A DNA stretch of 64,000 bases, taken from positions 1,223,595 through 1,287,594 of the forward strand of contig NW_006768777.1 in NCBI RefSeq assembly GCF_000204055.1, in the 5' to 3' direction. The stretch comes from Melampsora larici-populina 98AG31 (taxonomy: Eukaryota; Basidiomycota; Pucciniomycetes; Pucciniales; Melampsoraceae). Shown here one piece after another: positions 35,053 to 45,335 of this stretch. A program made the position numbers and the translations under genes. The notes beneath the pieces were generated by a model. The model did no database searches. It was not told where the DNA came from and saw only the letters and a program-made list of their open reading frames with translations. How positions within the stretch are numbered: the stretch's first letter is position 1; every line of letters starts with the position of its first letter.

Positions 35053-36667
35053 TACGGAAGCCGTGACGTGAAGTGACCGCCACGGTTTTTTCAAAACTTC
35101 GGTTTTGGGTTTTCGGTTTTCGGATTTTCGACTTTTCAGTCCTTTTGATTTCCAAACATGCATTTGCCTCAAGCCCCTGCATTAATAAGACTACTATGTT
35201 GACCTTAGCAAAGACACTGTCATTTTTGCAGTCTAAAAGTGCCCCTTGCCTCGCACATTTCTGAGAAGTCTATGATGATGACCTCATTTCTATTGTTGAC
35301 GATTCCCACAAACAACTTGTTCGATTTCAACCTTCAAAAATTCCCGGCCAGTCATCAAGACCAACAATCACCCGCAGATTTCACTTGATCAATTCAAAGA
35401 CGATGGCAAAGTGCTTCTTTTTCGAGAGCAACAAGTCCATGATGATGACATCCTGACATCCTGGTAAATGTTCAATCTCATCAACTCCGTTGGTGATCAA
35501 GTCTACACAAAAACTATTCATATCAGTGGGAACGTGTCCAGCTGGTTAGGCAGTGGGAGTTAACCCAGAATTGATCGGGTTGTTGACGTTCAACGGTGAA
35601 ATTATTGAATTCATTTTTTACGCGGTGAAAAATGTTGCTTTTCTTCCTCTCGAGGTTATTCGGATCCAAACCTTGAACCTACAAGATTGAGACTAATCAT
35701 GTATAATAGTTTGATGATAGATTATTTGAAAGTTTTACCTCGCTTTTTTGCCTTTCCCAATCGCTTGTTTTCATGTTTATTGCAATGTCATTAAACATCT
35801 TGAGTCGGTGTATCCTGTTAAGAGTCTTGCAACTGACAAGATCTTCCTATGTTTGCTTGAATGGTTTGTGTCAGTATGGTTCCAAATACTCATTTCTGCA
35901 AATACTTCTTTCTGATCTTCTTGGTGAAGATCAACAGTCTCATGGTCCTTATTGTCAAGATGAAGAGCTCAAAGAGTATGTTGATTACATTGTATTACAA
36001 AACGACAAATTCACAACTTGGTTACATAGATTGTGGTATACACGAGGCTAGAGAGCTCTGATAAAGCATTCTCAAGTGATAACAGCTCATCCTATGCTTT
36101 TTTTACTAATGAATGTTTAAGTCAACAGATATACCGAAGGTGCTTAAGAAGTGAAAATGCACCTCCCATCTTTTACAATCAATATGAAGATCAACGCCAT
36201 GGTTCAGTTTCTCATTTGGTCTAAAAGAGAATGGAAACTGAACTCATCTGTGGAGGTTGTGGATGAGTTTGAGATATTGAAAGCCAGCAGACTACAGATT
36301 TGAAGGAAGCCTTTCAGCCGAGGTGGTGCTTGATGGCGTCAATAGTGTTCAAGATTATCGATTGAGTCTTCCAATGAGCCGAAACAAAGTTGATTTTTGA
36401 GGCGATTGAAAACGAGTGCAGTGTGGAGAGTTTGACTGAGGGAGAGGGAACTGGATTAAAGGATGATGAACTTTGAAGTGGTGAGCTTTTGAGCAGTGGT
36501 GTTGTGTATGTGTTCAAGAGGGTTGGCGGACCCAACGCTCAGCCTCAGGGCTTCCGTAGGAGATTGGAAATTCAAAAAGACTGAAAAGTCGAAAATCTGA
36601 AAACCGAAAACCGAAAACCGAAGTTTTGAAAAAACCGTGGCGGTCACTTCACGTCACGGCTTCCGTA
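35053..36667. mobile_element. 1.6-kb DNA element with ~105-bp terminal inverted repeats and 6-bp target repeat
   Basis: Both ends begin TACGGAAGCCGTGACGTGAA when read inward, and the inverted match continues for about 105 bp (35053-35157 against 36563-36667) with few differences. It is flanked by GACAAG at 35047-35052 and 36668-36673. The interior carries only short frames (for example 35773-36051, plus) without a transposase motif, so it looks non-autonomous. High similarity of the arms suggests recent activity. Confidence 0.85.
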
Positions 36668-36749
36668 GACAAGGCATAAGGTCACCAGATTTGCTTATGA
36701 ACCATTCCATCCATTGATATTGATTATGAACTAGTCACTTTAAAATCAT

Positions 36750-37657
36750 TAGCGGTGTACAAACCTACAACCCAACATGAAAACCCATGAAAAAAACCCA
36801 TGAAAACCCGACTTCTTTATGGGTTTTTTTCATGGGTTTTTTGACATGGGTTGAAATCGGCTAGATCTGACCACCCGTTTGTTGAAAAAAAAGTTGAGCT
36901 TGATATAGACTCAACCTGACTCAACCAACCCCTCCCCTTCATTACCAACTCACCCAAAATACCCCAAATCCTTCCATAAAACAAATACATCCTGCTTGTC
37001 TACCTGATGTATTCCGATTTTGAAGTTTCTCTCTCTTCGGTTTGTTTCGATATTTGCAATGCGAAGAATTCAAAAGCAATCGTTTTATTTTAAAAAAGCA
37101 TAGTTGATCGTTCTATTCCGAACGAAAACTGATCTGAGTCGCCTTTCAAAACTTTGAGATGGGACTTTGGAAACCAAGACATTGTTTCAATTAAAAAAAC
37201 TTATTGTTTCAATTCAAAAAGAACATGTCTCAGTTGACTTCGAAGACTTTGAGAGGATACCTCTAAAGCTAAGATATTGTTTTCAGTCGAATTCAAACGA
37301 GATCGTTTTATTTCAAAAAAAGCACAAGAAGTTGTTTTATTTCAAACAAAAAGAGATGAGACTTTTGACTTTTAAAAACAAAATTCGAAGTTGGAAGAAA
37401 ACTGGGGCTAGGATGGATTCATGGTTGATCAGGTGGATGCCAAAAGAGAGATGTAGAGTAAAGTTAAGGCCCCAAGTGATGGCTACAAAAGCTGCGTGTG
37501 GCCTGTGACTCTTTAGGTTGTGATGGGAGTTGGGGCGTTCAAACCTTTTCAGGGCGACCCATGAAAAAAACCCATGAGAAAAACCCATAAAGAAGTTGGG
37601 TTTTCATGGGTTTTTTTCATGGGTTTTCATGTTGGGTTGTAGGTTTGTACACCGCTA
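36750..37657. mobile_element. 0.9-kb DNA element with ~90-bp terminal inverted repeats, TA ends
   Basis: Reading inward, both ends start TAGCGGTGTACAAACCTACA and continue through repeated CCCATGAAAA blocks for about 90 bp. TA at the tips suggests a Tc1/mariner-like target. The interior is AT-rich, with a 113-codon frame (37167-37508) lacking recognisable features. It is a non-autonomous element, only 82 bp from its neighbour. Confidence 0.83.
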
Positions 37658-39025
37658 TGTTTTCATGTTTCTTATTCTTGATCAAATACTCATCATCCTC
37701 ATGCTCGATTATGAAGAAGTCAAACCCCCTGTGTTAGTTAAGCTTAGTATTGTCTTATTGAGAGCAGTTTATGATCACAGCGTGGAGACATCAATTCCGA
37801 TCCTTGCAGACGTCGGATGCAGGAGCATACGCTCTGCTGCGTCACATCATCCTCATGCTTGATCATTCCTCGGAAGTCGCAATCCATTCGCTCCCAAAAA
37901 GATCCCAATACTTCGGTATCGTAGCTTTAGCAGCTTGCTATCCCCGCTTTCCGCTATCAATGTCCCCCAGGCGAGTTTTATCTCCGCCCGCGCCTACACA
38001 GGCCTACACACGTCGGCATGCGTATGTATATATGCGTCACGACGAGGTTCGCATCTTCGGAAACCGCAGTTGCTTCAGCCAAACCTCGGTATAACGCTTA
38101 AGCTGCAAACCGAAGCAAGACGACTGGCTCATCATAAAACCTGGAATACCGGTCTCCCATCGTCATATCTACCGGATCCTAAGAGCCGACTTGACCCATG
38201 AGCTTGAATACAACTAAACAACGACCTGCGCAAGTATATATGCCCAACATTGTCCCCACCTCTCAAGTCGAGCCCAGCGAACGACCAAACAAGCAGGCTG
38301 ATCAGGGGACATTTCATTCCCTTTGAAAGTCCAAGGCGCACTATTCATTTAAACCGTAGTTATCTATATACTCCTGAACGAAGTCCGCGAGTTGGATTGA
38401 ACTGTTCATATGTTACTATTCAATATAAGTAAGTAGAGCCCCACAGTTTCCTCGAGATTTCATTATTTTCGAGACCAAGCGAATGTAGCGCTGTGCGTAA
38501 GGGAAATGGCAAACGAACACAGTCAGTAGAAAGCATGACGACCTTGAATTTATGTGCTGGGATGCGCTCACCCACCTCCCATCATGCACCTCTTACAACT
38601 TGAATTTATTGATTCTGCGATAAATCATCGAAGCTTTATCGCTATCATTTTACTTGTCTCTCAGCATACAACCTACTTCTCAGTTTGCTCTGAAGAATGA
38701 TTTCTTTCATCACTGTCTAAGTCAATTTCGGTTACACATCACCACCACTTTACATCCCGGACCTGGAATCTGACGAATTGAATCCTCCAAGTGTTCTCTA
38801 TCTCACACCGCCACAGAGTCTCAGTCAATTGCCTTATAGTGACATAATATGTGTTCCAGCTTGTCGTGATTGGATATATACCCCTCAAATAGCGAGCAGT
38901 TAACAAGTTATCACTGCACCTTCAATCAGCGCTTACATATTTTGAACTTCAACCTACCCTGGCCCATATTAGGACTCAACCAGTCGGTTACTCTCGCTTC
39001 TTGATCTAACTTCAATCAGCTTGCA
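37658..39025. other. 1.4-kb stretch without a recognised gene
   Basis: Moderately GC-rich with several overlapping short frames, but no motif or consistent splicing pattern. The last ~300 bp are the upstream region of the orphan gene that starts at 39026. Confidence 0.4.
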
Positions 39026-39921
39026 ATGCCTTCGTCACAGGTAAGTGTTCCTCGCTTGAAAGCCATGTCCCTCTAGCAGGTGGTCTTTGTTGACAATACT
39101 GATTGTATGATTTGCTATTTTAATAGTCTCCAGACCCGCAACTGAAGCCGAGGAAACGCTCGTGGTCAAAGACGCTTGCTTCTATATTCTTGGATTTTTT
39201 TGAAGATCGACACACCGAGAAAAAGTCGATAATTGAGCATCAAGGGCATCCGCGTTGTCGAAAGTTTTCGACTAAAAGGAAAAAGACCTTTCCAAATTCA
39301 GATCTTGCTGCTTCACCTAGTATTACCATCATATCAATAAATCCTCCAAAGCCTGCTGGCGGCGTTTGGGCGGATACACAGCTTCACACAAACATAACAG
39401 AATCTCAACAGTTCTCATCTAGTTTTCAAAACCCATGGACAAAACTTTCGCCAAGACCCATACGAGAGAACGAAACAACAGAACTAGTTGAACCGACCGA
39501 GCTTGAGGAAGAAGCCAAAGACTGGCTTGCTTCCTTGGCGACCGAAAATCAAGCCCGTAGAAGATCCGAACCAAGCTCTCGCTGCCAGTCGACACCTACG
39601 AGAAAGTCTCGCTCAGATTCACTGAGCAGTCCGTCACCTGCATTACTTCCCCTTTCACCGGATGTCACCAGGAGGTCGCGTTCGGGGTCTCTGAGTCGCT
39701 TAACACCACCCAAAATGAGTCCCATGTCTCCCGATTCACCACAGAAGGCATCCAATGCATTAGGAGGAGTGATACCAAGCTCCACCCTAATGGTCCCTGA
39801 GCTTGGGTCGAGAGGTCGAAAGTTCCGGGGTAAATCTCCGTGCAGCATATACTTTCAAAAGGCCAGTGTTGTTCCGACAAAATCGGAAGCGGAAGTGAGT
39901 CCAAGAACTCGCATGAGCTGA
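39026..39921 (+). CDS. Ser/Pro-rich basic orphan protein
   Basis: A 15-nt first exon (39026-39040, Met-Pro-Ser-Ser-Gln) is followed by a canonical donor GTAAGT and the acceptor TTTAATAG at 39126. The second exon, 39127-39921, is open for 265 codons (269 aa in total). The N-terminus is basic ('KPRKRSWSKTLASIFLDFFE'). The middle has an acidic patch ('ELVEPTELEEEAKDWLASLA'), and the second half is rich in Ser-Pro with repeated Arg-Ser motifs ('SRSDSLSSPSP', 'SRSGSLSRLTPPKMSPMSP'), typical of proline-directed kinase sites. No known domain is seen and no signal peptide or membrane segment, so it is probably nuclear or cytosolic. Without the first intron the ATG-proximal frame would be lost, which supports the splice. 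Confidence 0.65.
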
Positions 39922-41844
39922 AAACAAAATCACACCTCAAAGCCAAGAGGTCCACATTTGTTGCATACCCACATCTGACGTTGAAACCCCGATATTATGG
40001 CCATGTGCCTGCAAATTTATCCGTATTTAACACCGTATTATCATTTTCCTTGTCTGAGTATCTCTTCTCTTATATTTGTTCTTGATCGTATCCTATCATT
40101 CTAAATGTATCCTGAATATCTCTTCTCTGACATGCTATATTTGTTCTTGATCATATTCTATAACTCTAACTGTACGACGGACTTATCATTCAAAGAGGTG
40201 GTTATGTTTTGAGTATCGGAAAGGACATGAAATCCCCAAACACCGAGCCATCCATGTAGCCTTTCTATTTAGCAGCAAATCATCTTGTTATCATACAAGC
40301 AGGAAAATCAAATTCTTGGTTGTGCTCAACCAGGATCATGCACCCACTTGATTAACTCAATTTTACCACCAAGGGCAGGCCAACACTGTACACTCAGATT
40401 ACAAACTGATCACCAAGTCACTTACACATCAACCCAAGATCAGGACCTCTATCTGGAATATCCTTCCCAAGAATAGCATTAACCAACTGCCACACATAGC
40501 AATGAAGCATCCCAACAATCAATACATTGTAACTTGGGGAAACTTTCAATCTCTGGACCATATCCACAAAAACCCACACTTTTGACTCCCTAACACAGCA
40601 TTTAATCTTTACTACATATAAGGTGCTTGTCATCATTTTCAATTTCCCTCAAACACCTCCAACCTGAGAATTCAGTACAACACACAAGACTTGCCAAGAC
40701 CAGACTATTACATGTTCAGCAGATCAAAGTGAAGCATGTATAAAATTCTCCTTGGAATCCCACCTGCTTCTGAAAGACAACCATGAATCCCTAATTACTG
40801 CTGAAAGCTATGAGTTTTGTCACATTGATGTAACATAACTAAAGCATATCATTGGCCAGACCCTATAAAGCCAAAATCTGAGCAATAGCATAATGTGTGG
40901 TTATCTTCTATGTCTTGGAGTTGGGGTCTTTCATACAGTGGATCGATTGTGCTTCCGTAGTGAATAGTAAACTAGAGTGAGATGTGTTGAGAATGGTAAA
41001 CAGGATGGTCAAAGTGGTTAACAAGACAGAAATGAATTTGGTTTCAAATTCTCACTCTCTTCCAATTTGTTTGGGTGTAAAGACTTGTACCCTTGTGATT
41101 GCTCACTACAGTTGAATCCTTGTTTCCGAAAATTCAAGGAGTCTGTGTCATCATAAACCAATCAAATCACAATTCATTCTTTCTTGTTTTTTTTAAAAAT
41201 GTTAATTTGATTTCTTTCTGATTATCTAAGGAAAAAATCATTTTTAATTTTTTCAAAAATCAAGAACAATCAAAGAGAATCAAGTTTGATAACTATAGAT
41301 CTCAAAATATTTTTCAAACCTCATTCTCAAAATCCAAAAAAAAACAACAACAAAAAAACCAATAATCAATTCAAGTAAGAAAAAGTAAGTATGAAATCCA
41401 AAAGAAAAACTTTGATAGAAAATCAAATTAAAAAATATTATAAAAAACCCCACAACCACACCTTTTGAAAAATGAAAATGATCCTCCAATATTCAAAACA
41501 ACAACCCAAGCCTAATTCCAAAATAATCCAAGATAAAGATATATGTTTATATACAAAAAAAAAGACAATAGAGAAAAGATCAATAGAAGATGCGTTTCCA
41601 AAAGTTAATAATCTAGATCAAACAAATGGAAAACACAACAATCGAATGCAAAGAATAAAGAAGATGTGAATAAGAAAAAGAATGAGAGAGAGAGAGGAAA
41701 AAACGAGGGGATATATATGAAGAAGAGATTGGTAAAGCCTCTTTCTGTTTCAAGACCAAGCACAGAATTTGGTCTTGATTACAAAATCACATATATAAAT
41801 GCGTATCTAGTTCTAGCTAGATAAGCCAATAAACGGTAACCGAT
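39922..41844. other. Intergenic stretch, no gene recognised
   Basis: AT-rich. It contains A-rich low-complexity DNA (about 41190-41700) with short frames dominated by Lys/Asn/Phe, which are composition artefacts. The right end is the 3' flank of the minus-strand gene that follows. Confidence 0.4.
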
Positions 41845-43296
41845 CTAAATCAGTAAAGCCAAGATCGATCCCATGACTGTGATCCCTACGACCCCCTTGA
41901 ATGAAGCCTTAATCGAAGTAGCATCACTAGTACTCATCAAATTCACAATCCCAGCTCGATCACTAATCGATTGAGCAAATTGAGCACCACACTTTCCAGT
42001 GATCCCTTGCCATAACTTCACTTGTCCCGATAAATATCCAGAAGCACGTAAACCACCGAAATGAGGTGTACTTTGTTCAAAAGCAATGTAAGATGCCATC
42101 ACTGCAATCGTACAAGGTGTACAGAGTGCATTCTTAGGTAAGGTGGGACTCAAGAATAAGAATGCAAGATTGGTGGTCGTGAAGGTGGTGGGGTCTGGAT
42201 GATCGTTATTGGCATAAGAGCTGGAGCTATTAGTCTTAGGCTTGGTGGAAGTGCCGTTGTTGGAAGTACTGTTGGTCAAGGTGCTATTGGTGATAGTACT
42301 GTTGGTGACATTGCCATTGGTGTAGGTATCGCTGGTATAAGAGCTGTTGTCATCGCGAGCTTTAAGGTGGGATGATCTGGCGATCGAAGCATGATCTCGG
42401 CGGTCGTGGTTATGATGAGCGTGACCAGGGGTAACAGCAGCAATTGCACGTCGGGTAAGACTACCACCAAGTTGAGTGACGAGTTTACCAGAAGGTAAAA
42501 GGGAGGTGATCATCGTACGGAAATCGGTGGCCGACATTGCAGGATCTTTACTGTCGCTTGAGGAATTGATCACAGATGAAGCGATAGTAGTCGGACAATA
42601 ATCTCCAGTTTTAGGATCTTGTGCACAAAGTGCTCGCTTGTACTATATGGGATTATAGACAAAAGTGAGTAAGACTTCATCGATCTTGTTTGAAAAAGGG
42701 AGAAAGAAAGAACGAACAGGAGTCATGATGTATAAAACATCATAAGCCGATCGAATAGCAGGAATTCCAGCATGTAGTTCATCAGAACAATTACCCGAAA
42801 AGTGACTCAGGATTTCATGAAAAAGTCCAGTTTGACAACCATTCCCCGAAGCTGGACCACAAAGATCATGAAAAGCTGATTGAACTTGATCGGGTGTAAC
42901 AGACGAAGCACCAGAAGAGAATGAAGCGGTCGCATTCATAAGAGGTGCAGTACAGGCTTTAACTTCAGAGTTTGAATTCAATCTAGCCAAGAATGCTTGA
43001 CAGGCACCCGAGACTGATGATGGTATACGAGCATTTGTTCCTGGATTGAATTCAGCTGATGGGTTCCAATCTGAAGAGGCGGAGTTATTCTTGTTGGTCG
43101 AGTTCACTAAAGAAAGGGAAGATCAAAGAAATGAGATTAGGTTATAGCAATGGAAGAGAGAGAGAGAGAAAGACTAACATGAAGTTGAATTTTGACCGAT
43201 GAGGGATGAATTCATGCTAGATGGCCATGGTGAATCAGCAGCCAAGATTGCTGGGATTGAGATGAGTAAGATGACCGATTTGAAGTACTTTAACAT
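41845..43296 (-). CDS. Secreted, probably GPI-anchored cell-surface protein
   Basis: Three exons on the minus strand join in frame: 43296-43179, 43106-42718, 42642-41845 (434 aa). The first encodes a signal peptide ('MLKYFKSVILLISIPAILAA'). The middle carries a Cys-containing domain ('SGACQAFLARLNSNSEVKAC', 'LCGPASGNGCQTGLFHEIL', 'YKRALCAQD..TGDYC') repeated towards the C-terminus ('CTPCTIAVMASYIAF'), like the basidiomycete surface-protein family annotated DUF7729. Between lies an Asn/Ser/Thr-rich linker with many N-x-S/T sites. The C-terminus is hydrophobic ('GVVGITVMGSILALLI') and fits a GPI signal. An apparent in-frame TAG at 42643-42645 is the acceptor of intron 2, not a nonsense codon. 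It would sit on the plasma membrane or wall; no enzymatic role is visible. Confidence 0.82.
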
Positions 43297-43375
43297 TTTG
43301 AAAAAAGTAATCGGAAGTGTGATTTGATAAATGAATGTTTGATCTTAATCGTTTGGGATGAAAAATTCAAAGAGA

Positions 43376-43380
<5 letters not shown>

Positions 43381-43406
<26 letters not shown>
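43381..43406. repeat. (AG)13 microsatellite upstream of the GPI-protein gene
   Basis: An uninterrupted AG repeat about 85 bp upstream of the start codon, on the 5' side of the minus-strand gene. It could lie in its promoter or 5' UTR. Confidence 0.85.
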
Positions 43407-43413
<7 letters not shown>

Positions 43414-43963
43414 AAATGAGTTCGTTTAAGAATGAAACTGCAAAGAAATCAGATTGGTTGTATTTTGATTTTTAATTTCAAATTTAATAATTAACTAAAT
43501 ATTAAACTCAAACCCCAAGAAAAGCTAACCTGATAAAGACAGTTGATGGTTGGATTTTTAATGAAAGTGGTGCTTTGTGGTTGAATTCAAGTCGATTTTA
43601 GAAAAAAAAAAACAGATCACAATTCGCAAAAAGAGACCTTCAGGTTCAGGAACGTTCCTTTTACCCTTTTAATTTGGGAACGATAATCGAGAATCGATTA
43701 AGGTGTTTGATTAGTGAATCTACATTGTAACTAAAACTAAAGTCCATTTCGAACCTCGATAGAATTTCGACCTGAGAAACCTTCACATCTTTATCAATTC
43801 ATTCAATTTCAAACCTTGAACTCTTCTACGTCTACTTTTGTAACTTGAATTCAAAATTAATTCACATTCCAAGAAGTTCAACAAATTCATCATCACCATG
43901 ATTTCTAATTCACATCCACTTCCATTCCTGAAGTTTGCTTTTGTGATCTTCGCAAATATGGGC

Positions 43964-44418
43964 TATGTACAGTCGTTCTCAGAAATGTTGGAAAAATGCA
44001 AAATCTCGAGCTGAGCTCGGGGTCCGTGCGCTGAGCAGGGACACGCAGATACAAACACTGACAAAAACTTTGATTTTGACAGGTATCTCAAGATGAAAAT
44101 TCGTTTACTTTCCATCATACCTCGATGACCACACACCTATCTTGCCAATGGCCAGGCTAACGGACTGATCTCTTCAGAAAAACGGTGAAAACGTATGATT
44201 TCATGGTTAAGGGATTGTAACACGAGTCGAGGATCAGAGGAAGGATGGCATGGAGAGGACACAAGGGAGTTGAGGTTGGTGAAAGGGACACTGATCTCCA
44301 CTCGACAGCTGCCATGACTTTTCCGTGACACATGTCATGAAAAAGTCACCTCCTTGGGACCACGACCTCAGCTCGAGATGTTGGATTTTTCCAACATTTC
44401 TGAGAACGACTGTACATA
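43964..44418. mobile_element. 455-bp MITE with ~35-bp terminal inverted repeats
   Basis: Both ends read inward as TATGTACAGTCGTTCTCAGA and continue AATGTTGGAAAAAT, a near-perfect 34-bp inverted repeat. Sub-terminal similarity goes on (CTCGAGCTGAG). TA tips suggest a Tc1/mariner-like target. The interior has no gene. Confidence 0.85.
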
Positions 44419-44547
44419 GATGGTCAGGAAACCCTATCAAAGAAGTTATTGAAGCAACGGTGTTGGAAAGATTGAGATCAGAGATATGGCATGTGGGAGA
44501 AAATCGATTTCATATCAACGTATGGTGAAATTAATGATAGCATTACG

Positions 44548-44981
44548 TCAGGATGAGCCCAGACCCGCCAAATCGGGGATACCCGCGGGACAGCCCGTCG
44601 GGTTGGGGGGTCGTTCTGGCCTTCGAAGGGTCGCAGAACCGCGGGGATTATCGGTCCCGGGAGTCGTTCTGAGAGTCAAAAGAAAGTGACTCTCCTCGGG
44701 GAACCCGAGGAAAAATCAAGCTGTAAAAAGCGGATAAATACACGCTTGGGAGAGGTTGTGCTCAGCGGTTTCTGCCGGAAATAGCCGGGGACTCGGGGAT
44801 CCCCGTAATTTCCCGGGGATTTGGTAGTTCGTCGGGGGTCAGGGTACGGGAGCCGGGCTTGACCTATGAGCCAGAAAAAGCTCGGGGAATACCGGGGTCG
44901 GTCCTCGTTCTGACTTTTGAAAAAAAGTCGGTGGGCCGGGCAGCCCAGTCCCCGGCATTCGGGGGTCGGGGCTCATCCTGA
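44548..44981. mobile_element. 434-bp GC-rich MITE with 8-bp target duplication GCATTACG
   Basis: Ends TCAGGATGAGCCC and GGGCTCATCCTGA are inverted repeats, and the 8-bp sequence GCATTACG flanks them exactly (44540-44547 and 44982-44989). Eight-bp duplications are the hallmark of hAT elements. The sequence is far more GC-rich than its surroundings, with many CCCGGGGA-like blocks. Confidence 0.9.
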
Positions 44982-45335
44982 GCATTACGTGCCAAGTATT
45001 AAATCTCTCGTGGGACTCTGATGAGTTTAGCTACACCATGGGAGGGTTCCGTGCCCAACTTTGGTCCGACCTGGCCTGAGATTGGCCGGACCGCATTTCG
45101 GCCCAGCGGCGTGGACACATGCCGCCATTTGGCGACCTGAATACCGTACATGATGCAGGCCATCATGAGCGGCCATTGGGCCACCCCCGGACCAGAGTAA
45201 AGGCAGACCCGGCAAACGCCCGTTACAGACAGCCGGAAGACCGGCGACCTGCAACCGGATGACCTGGTGGAGTTTGGGAACACTCTGAATCTCCCAAACG
45301 CACCACACCCACCATTCACCCATCATACACCCATC

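Noticed and set aside
42643..42645. In-frame TAG that seems to end the GPI-protein gene early
   Set aside because: It is the 3' end of a 75-nt intron (donor at 42717). Removing the intron joins 'IMTP' to 'YKRALC' in phase.
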